DNA of 64,000 bases from Asterias amurensis (Eukaryota > Echinodermata > Asteroidea > Forcipulatida > Asteriidae), in NCBI RefSeq assembly GCF_032118995.1, contig NC_092660.1, positions 3,549,501 through 3,613,500 on the forward strand. Reading direction: 5' to 3'. The position numbers were made by a program, and so were the translations under genes. This document shows, piece by piece, positions 47,351-59,800 of this stretch (within the stretch, counting starts at the first letter, position 1; each line of letters opens with the position of its first letter). The notes beneath the pieces were generated by a model. That model searched no databases and was not told the DNA's origin. It worked only from the letters and a program-made list of their open reading frames with translations.

Positions 47351-47689
47351 AAAATCAAAAAAATCCCTTAAAAATTGCCTTTTTTATATAGACTAAGTCA
47401 GCCAAAAAAATTTTTCGTGCCGTTGTACGGTTCGAAATTAACTGCGTAAAAAGTTTGGCCCTACCCCCCCTATATTTAAAATCATGATCAACCAAGTGCA
47501 CCCCCTATAGGGGTGCAGAAGAGACTGTATTCCATAGCAATGTACACCAACAATGTAATCGACTGGAAATTTGCGCATGACACTTATACAAGGCGTCAAA
47601 TTCAAATTACCATTAGATTATATAGCCAGGTACATTAAAATGGAATGCAGCCCCTTATTAAAGGTATCGTCTTATAGCTTGTTGTGACT

Positions 47690-48000
47690 TTAAATAACAA
47701 TAAAATGGAGTCCCATTGTGGACTTAGTCATTTTTTGACCAAATCACTAGCCATTGTTTGTACTTAGTAATTTTTTGAGCTCAAACTCATAGTCAATGTT
47801 TGTACTTTGTCATTTTGACAAAAACACTTAGTAATTATAGACTTTCTGTGTCCTATTGTGGACTTAGTCATTTTTTTGACCAAAACACTAGCCATTGTTT
47901 GTACTTAGTAATTTTTTTAGCAAAAACTCTTAGTCGATGTTTGTACTTAGTCTTTTTTTGGACTTAGTCATTTTTTGACAAAAACACTTCGTAATTTTCC
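47690..48000. repeat. Irregular GACTTAGTCATTTTTTGAC repeats
   Basis: Repeated words TTGTGGACTTAGTCATTTTT, CACTAGCCATTGTTTGTAC and TTAGTAATTTTTT with a period of about 45-90 bp. The rest of 47351-49087 shows nothing recognisable except a G-run at about 48626-48643. Confidence 0.6.
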
Positions 48001-49087
48001 AAGATTGAGATTATAAAGTCACAGAACAAGCTATAAGATGCGGCCTTCACAGAAGATACAACATTGGTAGTTACGCTATTGTGAATTGAACTTAGAAGTT
48101 TAATGCAGGAATTTAGTGAACATGCATTACCTTCAATTTTGGTAAGCATGCAAGTAAACATTCATCTAAATGTCCACTTGATGTAAAAACTTTATCGAGT
48201 TAAACAATAAATAAAGAAATTTGTTTTGAAACGCTGCAAGTATGAGATAATGTTTTTTGTGTCAAAATTTGTGCACTCTATATGAATACCAATGTTGTAC
48301 CTTCTTTATAAGTAAGAAATGCAACCTGTAAACCATAAAGGAGTCAAATTTAATTAGATTTGTTTGAAGAGAAAAAAACGCTTTGATTCTGTAAATATTC
48401 TGAGTTCTTGTAAGATGAAAAAAAAAAACAATTATTTGACAAGGTTGCATAAACCAAATAGTTAATTCGTGTTTTCATGAGACTAGTTTTTTGTTAGCCA
48501 TGTGGACTCCTTTTGCAAAAAAACAGGTTACATTTCTTCCTTGGTTGATCATTTATGTTTCTTAGCTATGGTTGTAATTTGCCAGCTGATGTATTATCGG
48601 TTATTCTTAACTGGTTTGGGGTGGGGCGGGGGGGGGGGGGGGGTTAAGTTCAATTTTCAATTTTGAAACTATACATTTGTACATCAACTGGCATATTTCG
48701 AACCATCAATTTAAGCAACTATCAAAATGAATAGTAAGGAAGCAATAGGAGTGCCTAATAAGCACCCCAAAAACAAAAATAGTTTTAATTGAAACATTCG
48801 GGAAATATAACATACTACAAAGTCATAATCAAGTTCTTGAGGTTGGGGTGGATGGGGGAAATGTCTAACAGTGTGGATGCACCAAGTGATGTTATTGTTT
48901 TCTTTCTTTGGAAAACAAAGTTTGTTCAAATAAAGTATTGAAAATTCAAATAAACAATCTAGTGTGGTTTGCTTATTATTTTCTGATGAATTCTAATTTG
49001 GACAATTGGTTCTACAAACAGCTTATAACTTTGATGATTCACTTATTGGTGTTGATGAACTAATTAAAAGTAACTTTTAGAAAATAA

Positions 49088-49390
49088 GAAAGGTTGGAGA
49101 TACTTTTGGTAATTTTCAAACACCGGTCTCCTCACTTGGTGTGCCTCAATAAATGCATAAATAAACCAGTGAAAGTTTTGGCTCGAATGGTCATCAAAGT
49201 TGAAATCAAATTATGAAAGAAAACCCAATTTCCATGCATAAATTGTGTGCTTTCAGATGCATGAGAAAGGCTTCATGCCTGAATCCTTTCTCAGATTCAA
49301 ATTTTGGGGTGTGAATTTTTTTCTACCACTTCTCCTAAAACTACATCTTACTTTGGTGTTTTTTCAGCAACATTGTTTTTGGAGTTACTA
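49088..49390. mobile_element. Diverged MITE family A copy
   Basis: GGAGATACTTTTGGTAATTTTC, TCACTTGGTGTGCCTCAA and TGTGCTTTCAGATGCATGA follow the family A order, but with many changes and a poor right end. Confidence 0.55.
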
Positions 49391-49433
49391 CTCAAAATTG
49401 ACAATCAGAACAATCAAATAAACTGTACTGCTA

Positions 49434-49810
49434 TTTAAAGATGCCATGTTAGATTTTTGGCCCCAAACATAAACAAATAGATTTTTTTGAGTGAGTAGTA
49501 TTTCAAAGAGTTTTGCTCGCTCTAACGAAAAAAAAGTTGAATTTTTATTTTTAATGGTCAGGAACCATGACAAAAATTTGAAACGTTTCTTTTAAAACAC
49601 ATAAGAATTGGTCATGTGATATATTGTACGGATCCCGACAAATACTTATTTTGAGCACATTATTTCACTGCTTCTAATAATTGGCGGACTTTTTGGAGCA
49701 ATGGTTCAAATGAAAGCTTGTAACTTTCTCGAACCCATCAAAATACCTATTGAATTTCAAATCCAAATTTTGGGTCAAATCGGCCAAAAATCTGACATAG
49801 CATCTTTAAA
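49434..49810. mobile_element. Inverted-repeat element, second copy of the 27632 type
   Basis: TTTAAAGATGCCATGTTAG to TGACATAGCATCTTTAAA, in the orientation opposite to the copy at 27632-28009. Confidence 0.8.
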
Positions 49811-50009
49811 AGGATGCATTTAAAATGAAAGTTTTTAATAGAAATTAAACTGATTCTTCAGAGGCCCCACAAAAAAATGACCTTATATGGGTCTTAGGAG
49901 AAAAAAAAGTATGAGAGAAATTTTGGCAAATTTGTTGGAATAAATTATTATGGCCCTACAGCTAGTAATAGAAATATACATTTGGGTTGCCTTACAGAAC
50001 GATGGAGGG

Positions 50010-50964
50010 ATCTGTACCTCAGTGAATGCTGTTGTGGCTTGAAAGACTGCTAAGATGCAGGGAGAGGCAGCAAACACTTCCGGTGAAAGGCAAACATTCA
50101 GATTCCAGGAACTCTGAAAAAGAACAAAATTAAATTTAGATTTTAGAGTATGGATGCAAATTTGTGTTCATACATAATGAGGGTATATATACTGTACCGA
50201 TCATTGGAAAATTTTACTTCAGGACAGCGTCTTAATTAAGGGGACCTTTAAATTTTCTCCACATATACATGACATGTACAGTACTTCATGTCGTCAAATC
50301 AAATTCCCAACACACAAGAAAACAATTCAAAGACAAATAGTATGCGCCCTGCGATTTAACTCTTAACACTTGCATTGAAGGAATTGGAGAAACAAAAACC
50401 GTGTAGTGCAAAGCGTTATAACTCATCAGCAAAATCAATGTGGGTCTATCCGTCCCTAACAATATTTTCCTCACTTGTATTGAGCGAGAATTCAGTGGTT
50501 CTATGTTTCTTCGATTTGTCTTGGGTATCATTAGCTGACAATGGTTTGACTGTTAGTGTAACATATTGCCAAGACAATCTTGTCTTAGAAACCCCCTCAA
50601 ATTTCCCCTTTTGTATCAACACATGAATCATTTACCTGATTATGAAGATTCTATGAACATCCGTGCAGTTCTCATCGTGGGAGTTGTTGAATTTTGATGT
50701 CGGTTTTCGATGTAAATAGTTGCAGAAAATCTGCTTTTTCACCTCACACACGTGAACAAACGATACACGCGGCTCAGAAAGAAAATGGCCGCGGGAAGTA
50801 AAGGGGTTCATAAACCTCTTTCCCAGGGGTGTTGGATCTCGCCGCACCATTTTTCCCCAGCATGCCTTGCTCGACGTGCATGCCCGTGACGTATACGAAC
50901 GGCATCCTTTTATTGGCCGAAAATTGGAAATAATCATAGGGGGTGAGGCCAGCACTTTTATCAA
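50010..50964 (-). promoter_or_regulatory. Possible minus-strand promoter and 5' exons, unidentified
   Basis: 50640-50930 is relatively CG-rich (CCGCGGCCATTTTC on the minus strand, CACGTG-like words) and ends in a plausible donor (AATCAG|GTAAAT). A plausible second exon lies at about 50019-50114, bounded by TTCTTTTTCAG and GAG|GTACAG, and contains an ETS-like ACCGGAAGTG. No protein family is recognised and the frames do not join into a long ORF, so this could be a non-coding transcript or chance. Confidence 0.25.
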
Positions 50965-52015
50965 CTATATATAGCCTTGTGATACATTTTAGAGCGAAAA
51001 GCTCAATAGAATAGCCTTGTGAACATGTTCAGGCAAAAGTTAGCAGGTTCACAAGCCTTGTGAACATTTTCAGGCAAAATTTGATAAATTCAAAAGGCCT
51101 TGTGAACACATTCAAAATTTGACAAGTTCACAAGGCATATAGCCTTGTGAACACATTTAAAACATTTTAACAGGTTCACAAGGATGTACATGTTCAGGGA
51201 AAATTTGACAAGTTCACAAGGCCTTGTGAAAACATTCAAAATTTGACAAGATCACAAGGCTATAGCCTTTAAAATATTTTGACAAGTTCACAAGGCTATA
51301 GCCTTGTGAACCTGTCAAAATATTTTAAATATGTTTACAAGGCTTTAAGCCTTGTGAACCTGTCAAAATAGTTTAAATTCACAAGCCCTTGTGAACTTGT
51401 CAAACTTTGCCTGAAAATGTTCACAAGGCTATAGCCCCTTTGAACCTGTCAAAATATTTTAAATGTGTTCACAAGGCTATAGTGAACACTTAGCCTTGTG
51501 GTACATTTTAGAGCGAAAAGCTCAATAGAATAGCCTTGTAAACATGTTCAGGTAAAATTTGGCAGGTTCACAAGCCTTGTGAACATTTTCAGGCAAAGTT
51601 TGATAAATTCAAAAGGCCTTGTGAACACATTCAAAATTTGACAAGTTCACAAGGCTATAACCATGTGAACACATTCAAAATTTGACAATATTTAAAATAT
51701 TTTGACAGGTTCACAAAGCTGTAGCCTTGTGAACATGTTCAGGAAAAATTTGACAAGTTCACAAGGCCTTGTGAACACATTCAAAATTAGGCTATAACTT
51801 AGTGAACACATTTAAAATATTTTGACAGGTTCACAAGGCTATAGCCTTGTAAATTTGCCTTGTGAACTTGTCAAATTTGAATGAACATGTTCACAAGGCC
51901 TTGTGAACCTGTCAAATTTTTGACAAGTTCTGTGAACACATTTAAATTTGACAAATTCACAAGGCTGTAGCCTAGTGAACATGTTAAGGCAAAATTTGAC
52001 AAGTTCACAGGTTTT
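50965..52015. repeat. Palindromic array, CCTTGTGAACATGTTCAGGC type
   Basis: About 1 kb of degenerate repeats alternating TTTGACAAGTTCACAAGGC with its mirror, and ACATTTAAAATATTTTGACA. An internal larger duplication shows GAGCGAAAAGCTCAATAG at about 50990 and again at about 51512. Same unit as at 28975-29345. Confidence 0.85.
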
Positions 52016-52527
52016 ATGATTGCAGTAGTTGATTTAGACGCAAATAAACCTTTGACAAATCATAAATTTGTTAAAGCATTTTCTCCAATGCTTTATTTTA
52101 TTGTAGATTAAAACAATGATTTAATGTCAATTGGAGTCAAAATTGATAGTGTTCTCAATAACAGAATAGCATTAAATAACAATAAAATTATTAGTCGATG
52201 TCCTGATAAATTATCTCTGTCAATTCTTTTTGTACTCATGTAAGTGTCTTAATTTTTGTCAAAAACAGTTCTCAAAATTAACACATTAAACGAAATGGGC
52301 AAAACAGCTTATTTTCTTATCACTTTACTGTATGCATTAATGTGGATAAGCATTTCTTGACAAAACTCTTACAGTGACAAAAGAAGCAAGATTTGCATCA
52401 TACAGGAATAATAACATTAAACAATATCGTTCGTAAATAAAAACTGGAAGTTCAACATCTTTAACTAAGTTTGATTTACAGAGATTCTCCTACTCTGTTT
52501 CTGTGCACATTCCTGTAGAAAAACACT

Positions 52528-52908
52528 TAAAGGGAAGGTACACGTTAGGTAATTACTCAAAACAAATATTAACTTAAAAACTGACTTGAACGAGCATTGG
52601 GGAGCTGTTGTTACTATGGTTTATAATTTCCCACAATGTTTTGTAAAAAAACATTGTGGGAAACGACTCTCTCTGAAGTAACATAGTTTTTGAGAAAGAG
52701 GCAATTTCTCACTGAAATAATAAAAATCTGCTAGCTAGAAGTCATCTGAAAGCACACAAATTCATCCAACAAGGGTGTTTTTTCTCGCAACTCCGATGAC
52801 CAATTGAGCTCAAATTTTCACAGGCTCGTTATTTTATGCTTATGATGGGATACACCAAGTGATAAGACTGGTCTTTGACAGTTACCAATAGTGTACCTTC
52901 CCTTTAAG
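52528..52908. mobile_element. MITE family B copy
   Basis: Ends TTAAAGGGAAGGTACACGTT and GTGTACCTTCCCTTTAA. Full length, about 380 bp. The flanking stretches 52016-52527 and 52909-53837 contain nothing recognised. Confidence 0.8.
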
Positions 52909-53837
52909 CAAACATACATAAATGTAACAGCAATCACACTACTTCAAATCCATAATAGTAGCAAATAAAACAGTCACAGCACAGTGTACGTTGCAATGTC
53001 AACACATGTTAACATGTTAATTAGAGGTTGTAGCAAACAAGCTTTGTTTCAGCAAACAGCTTCACTTTCTTTTCCGTTTTTCAGTTATTTATCTTTCCAG
53101 TGGAAAAAAAACCAAATATATATTTTTCGCACAGAATTGGTTAACAGATAATTTTATATTCCGAACTATTATATCAAAGCTTGCACAGATATGACTGTTG
53201 ATTTTAAAATTATCTTGTACGGATATTCTAGACTTGACTTGGAGAGCCTCATACAAATTTCACCAAATTATGAAAGAACGACAGATTATTATCTATAAAG
53301 GCATGGAATTACATTACATAAAATAACTGTATTTACAAACTGAATGACAATTTGTCATATCTCCAGAACTTTTGATGTAAATTAAAAATGTTTGCCCTTT
53401 TGTAAACTATATGGCTATTGGGTAGGATTCGAACTCAGACAAAACCCAGTTTGGACTTTTCCTTCAAGTCATGTACAGTTGTATGAATCATAAGTGAGGA
53501 GAATTCTTTGAGAATGTAGGTTCGAGGATGTCCCCATATTTAAAAGCGCCCTCTAGCAACAATTTTTAAAAAGACTATGTTTCAAATGATGCACGTTGTG
53601 AATTAGAATAAATTATATTCTTTCCCATTTGTGTTACATAATCAGTAAGTTTTTGCTTTGTCTCTATCGAAACCAACAGGATACGATTAATAATGAATGC
53701 TGAACTGTTACTTATTAATACTTTTTGTTTTGGATGTATAATTTATACAGCAAAACACGTCGTACTAAATGAACAAAATTGTCGAGGATTACATTTATAA
53801 AACAAGGTAACAGTGAGATGGCCAACTTAAGAAAAAA

Positions 53838-56800
53838 TTAATACTCCAAACTCATGAGAAGTGCAGTACCTCTCTTGATCCAATGGTCTGCGGTAAAAGC
53901 TCCTGACTTGAGGTCAATGCTGACAACATAAGAAGCTCGTCCAGTGCTGCCTGCTCTGTTAGGATAGTAATAGCAGGGGCACGAATACATCCCTACAAAG
54001 AAAATACATTAATTTATGTTAATTTTAAACTTGCAAAATGTGGACTACTGATACACAGGGGCGCTGATTTTGCCCTCACTGAAATTAACAAAGGTAAAGC
54101 CCATAAATAATTGCAAATAGGCACCTCAACATCATGATACAAATAAAATAAAATATCACCATGTTGACGCATCCATAAAGCAAGACAGTTCTCAAAGAAC
54201 AAACTCTTCCTGGCAAGTAGATACACACATGGTGTTACCGCAAATATTTTCTGACGCTTCCAATTTCACAAATGCCCAAATTGTCGGGCAACAAGTCGAC
54301 TTGAGGTCGTCTACAAGTCGTACTTGTATTTCAGTCACTTCTTTATTTGTCTGCCCAGAGGGGGCAGATGCCATCATTATGATTATATTGCATTTGAAAA
54401 CATTGATTGATCCTCTCCATCCAATGCGCCCCCCCCCCTAAATTATCAGGTTTCTTGTTTGCACTGCGCTTAACCTCAAGTAAAAGGTACAGTTGAAGGT
54501 GTTTGCGGTATTCGGTATGCTGTGGTCGGCTATGGTCTTCTTCTTTTATTTAAACATGGGACCTATTTAACAAATGTGAATGTAACTGTCCTGCCGTCGA
54601 TTTCACAAAACTCTTTCTAACTTAAGACTAATCTTAGGACTTAGGACGAGTCCCAACCCTGCACTGTAGCATGCAGACTTAAGATTAATCCTAAGTTAGG
54701 ACGAGTTACTCATCCTAACTCGAGATAAGACGAGTCCTAACTCTTTGTGAAATCGATGGCTGGTGTACTCTTTTTGCTGATAACTAATAGTCAGATGCAA
54801 GAAGTGAAACAAACCTTTTCCGCTCTTTTTCTTGTTCTCGACAGGTTTGAAGTGGACGGTTGGGATGGGACAAACCAACTGCATTGGTTTTGCCTCGACC
54901 AGACATGCATTTTTCTTGTCCCAACCTGCTCCCTCAAGGTGCAGTCCTTTGACGTATACTCCATCCTTCGGGGGCTCCATGATGTTATTGTCATCAACTG
55001 TAGACACCACAAACTCCCATGACAAAGAGTCAACAGAAATCTGCAAATGAAAACAAAGTAGAGAATAGAGTATTGTTGGTTACTAACAGAGGATGGAACT
55101 CGTGCAAACCCATGGACAAAAATACCCACGTGAAAATTCATGGTAAGGCTAGATTTGATTCCTTGCCTTTTGAAGACGATTCAATAAATTCCAAGCCTTT
55201 CTAGCTACATTATGATTCAGTTGGTGGCCGTGTCGTGGCCGAGCAGTTAGAGCACCTAATTCAAACTCTGGTGTTTCTGATCAGCAGAGTGTGGGTTCGA
55301 ATCCCCAGCCGTGACACTTGTGTCCTTTAGCAAGACACTTAACCATTGCTTCGTCCTTCGGATGGGATGTAAAGCAGTTGGTCCCGTGTGTTGTGTAAAG
55401 CACGTAAAAGAACCCAGTGCATTTATCGCAAAGAGAAGGGGGTTTACCCCGGTGTTCCTGGCTGGATTGGAGGCATATTGCGCCACAGCACCTTGTAAAC
55501 CATTACATGGTGATATGTCATGGAGTACATGTACATGTTGATCTCATAATTCCAAACCTAGTCCCACATACCTTGCAGGAAATACTGTATGTTTCAACGC
55601 TTTGAGATGCCCTTCGGGTGTATAAAGTGCTATATAAATATCAACTATTATTATTATTATTAAAATTATTAACTGATTCCTAGCCTTCTTAGCTAGTATA
55701 CATGTACCACTGAATATAACTAAACATCTACATTATAGTTTGCCAAACAATTTGATCTTAACTTTATAAACAAGAAAAGAATGTTTAGACCGTATTGAAT
55801 GTGACGTCACGCGGCTCAAATATCTGACATACAAGATGGCGTCTGTGCGTGTGTGTGCGTGCATGTGCCGTAGAAATCAAACCGGGAATGTTGCGTGCTG
55901 CGTGCTTCGATGATGTACGCGTTTGGACGCGTATACGGTTTGCCCTACAAGATGGCGACTTTTCATAACAAAAAGGGGTTATTCAATACGGTCTATTAGT
56001 AGGAACAGGACACCATTCCAACAACCAGCAATGATAGGTTGAGGGGTTCCAGGCCCCAAAAGGTGTCTTTATTTAAAAGCTTTGGATTCAGGCTGAGTTT
56101 GTTGATAGAATGCAATTGTAATGCTCACATTATTCTGTCGAGCTGAGGTTTGTAATACAGCAGTGAGGTACCCAGTGGGGAAGGTAAAAGCAGACATCCA
56201 GTAGATGACTGGGGGATGTGCAGTGCTTGCCCACTTCTCAAACTGGTCCACACGCAGCACAAGATCACGAGTCCATGAACCGAGTGACTTCAAAGAAGGG
56301 TAGGCCTGAATAAAAGACAATTACATTGGAATTGTTTATTACAACAGCTTGTATTACCACAAGTTAGCATTTGTTTGATTTCAATCCGCAGGATTTCTAA
56401 GTCATTTTTATTTTGTGTTTTCATGTGTGAAAGTTTAATGTTGAGGGCGCCCTTTGCAAAGATGCTGAACTGTTTAGCTTATATAGTTTAAATAACAAGC
56501 CTATGAAAATTTGAGCTAAATTGGTCATCAAAGTTGCGAGAAAATTATGAGAAAACAAAACACCCTTGTTCCACAAATTTGTGTGCTATCAGATAGAAAC
56601 AAAAGACTCCTACAGTAGCTAGAAATCTGTTATTATTTTAATGAGAAATTACCTCTTTCTCAAAATCTATGTTACTTCAGAGGGAGTCGTTTCCCACAAT
56701 GTTTTATACTACTAGCAGCTCTCCAATGCTCGGTACCAAGTCAGTTTTGAAGTTAATGTTTGTTTTTGAGTAATTACCAAACGTGTACCTTCCCTTAAAA

Positions 56801-59800
56801 ATGAACAGTGTTTCTTAATGGTATATTTGATGCAATTATTACATCTAATCGTCATTGAACAAACTTGAATGTTACTACACACTGTACCTTCTCCCACATT
56901 GCCGGAACTCTTGCATCGTTGATGCAGTTGAAGATTTCCTCCAAGTCGGATGACATGACAACTAAACCTTTAATACCTTTCTCAAGATCGACTAGAGAAG
57001 ATCGAATAATTTGCAGGAGGGTGTTGTATCGTTGGATCTGAAATGAAGCATAAAGGCCATGGTTAGCTGATGCTGTATACAGATCGTTTTCTTCAAGTAC
57101 GCGCTAATCCTCCAATCAGGTTTGCAGAATGGAGTGGTGATAAAAACCTATATTGCACGGCTAATATCTCTACCAGGCGTAAAACATTATGAGCTCAGAA
57201 AGTATGACTTATCAATCATTTCTCATAAGTCAACAAAATTTACATGACTGGAAATGCCATAAATGATGATTGATGATAAAATAAAAACTTGTTATGAACA
57301 ATGCACTTTCCAAGCAATATTTGCTAACCTAAGTCCCTAAGGCCACAAAATGTATCAGCTTTTATAAATTTTTCATCCAGTGCTGACTTTGCAACACACA
57401 AATTTTCCAGCCAAACAGCACGTCAAAATGAGTTTTTGATAAAGTTGTAGAGTCACATCCTTTAATAAACTTTTGCTGTGGCGCTGCAGGCAAGACCAGA
57501 GGATAAAAAAAAAGAAAATTACAAATTTTTCATTTTTTAGCAAATTGCAATCTTTGATTTTCTTCTTGAATATGTATACCTCTTGAAGTAGGACGACATT
57601 GAGTGGAGATGGGTCATCTTTCAGGATCTTTGCTGTGCCTTCATAGTCTATATCAGGTGGAATTTTCTCTAGAACATCAACGGCAAGCTTCTGGACCTAA
57701 TGATATAAAATCACAAGGACAGAAACATTTTTAATTTCAGTTGCTATTAGTGTAGTAGTGTCTGTTAGGATTCTCCGTTTACACATTCAATTAAAGTTAA
57801 TCTAGTTTGGATACCTGTCACAGTCATACTGTAAAATTAAAATCATAGGTTGCCAACTTCCATCGCTTGATGAACTGTATCTCTCTCGAGTTAAAAAATG
57901 AGCCCTCTCTATAGTAGATGACAAGTTTCACCCGGCACATGACCTCTTTCAGCCCATGCGATCTAAGAATCGTTTCCGTTCAATTAAACCTGGATCCAAC
58001 CGTACTTTGCAGAGTTTTTATTCCACAGCTGTTCGTGTTCTAAATGACAGGTTTTAATCATGAATGTCTGTTTCTGATTTTAATTCAATTTTCCTGTTTT
58101 TATCTTTTGTATTTCGCCTGTATATTGTAATACTTTTCAGAGATGTTAATATTATATTTCGATGTATTTTTGTATAAATGGTAAATTTTTAGTGTAATTT
58201 TTATGTAACATATTTTTAGACACTCAAAACCAAAACGAATTTCACTGTACAAATATTTGTTTTTTACAAGTGACAATAAAACATTATTCTATTCTATTTT
58301 TTTCTATTCTATTCTATACAAGGTTAAACATATTCATTTGTGATCGAGCTTCATATACAATACTTTGTCATTTTTGTTCCAACCCAAAATAATGTAGATA
58401 ACAGTTCCACATGAGTAATTGTGTTGAACTGTGCCAACAAAGAGGACACTGTGGGTTATCACCGAATCATGCACAAAGTACTAACAGTAAAACAAAAAAT
58501 GGAATTCCTGTTGAGATTAAAATCTTTCAGAAAGATTTGAATGTTGGGAAATCCTGATAACTTAAGTCCTACCTTACTCTCTCGGCTTTCTCCTTGTTTG
58601 ACTGACACTTGCGGTTGAAGTGATAAGAGTGTATCGAATAACATTCTCGTCTCAGTAATTTGACTCGCAATATCTGCATTTGGGTGTTGTCCAAAACTTT
58701 CCGGATGGTCTACACCAGGCAGCATGCTGATGTACTCCTGATGACAACAATAATCATATAAACATGTAGGTCCAGTAATATAGGAGGATTAAGTGCATAC
58801 TTAAGGCCCGGTCACACAGGCCCCGATAACGAGAAAGAAAAAAATGCACGCCCTCGATTGTATGAAATGCTCCACGCAGAATACGCCCACGCTCATTCAA
58901 CCAATCGGGGGTGTGCATTTTTATCGTTCTCGTTTTCGTTAACGGGGCCTTTGTGACCGGGCCTTTAATCAGGTTTATGAAACACGGGAACCATGCGTGC
59001 ATCCCTTACAGTTTGTATACAAACAAACAGTAACACAAAGTGCAGCTTGGCTTTTACAATGCGATCCCTGAGTAGACAGGGTCATGTTGAGTAGACAGGG
59101 TCACGGTGTGGCTTGTGTTCATTTGGGTCTAACTGACCCCGCCAGCGCCTCTGATTGGAGGAAAGTTCCCTACATAGCAACAGCATTGGTTGTGCACTAA
59201 ACTTTGTCTTTAGCTTCGCCATTACAGCAAAACACACAACATGCCGTTCAGGCTGCTTGTTGTTTTTATGTCATTCCCAATGGACATGTAAGTAGTAAAT
59301 ACTAGCTGGTTGTAAGTAGTAAATACTAGCTGGTTAGGTGTGAGACTGATGTGTTTTTTAGCTTGTAGGTTGCCCTAACAAAGTGCAGCTTTCAAGCAAA
59401 TGACTGTCACCAGAAAACTTTGCAATAATGAAGAACCTGTACAACACATCCATTTTAGTCAATACAAACACCCCAAAACTTGAAGTGAAACTATAGGAAT
59501 CGGAATTGGCCAATATGATGGTTAGTTCTACATGTACTTTGGTATTAAAGGAGTGCTGCTGGTCCTACTAAGTGTCTTGGGTCGATTTCACAAAGAGTTA
59601 GGACTAGTCCTAACTTAGGACTGATCCTAAGAGATATCAAAAACTTAGAGCTAGTCTTAAGTAAGGACGAGTAACTTGTCCTAAGTCGAGATAAGACTAG
59701 TCTTAACTCTTTGTGAAATCCACCCCCGGTGTCCTTGATGACTTCATGCAAAAGGATGTCCTACATGTACTTCACTAGTGTCAATTATATTACATGTTGA

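Noticed and set aside
50632-50964. 110-codon minus-strand ORF
   Set aside because: No domain, and the frame ends just after a plausible splice donor. Kept only as part of a possible promoter or 5' exon.
54696-55141. Long plus-strand and second minus-strand ORFs over the DNAH2 exon at 54815-55040
   Set aside because: They are shadow frames of the real exon, which matches DNAH2 and splices in phase.
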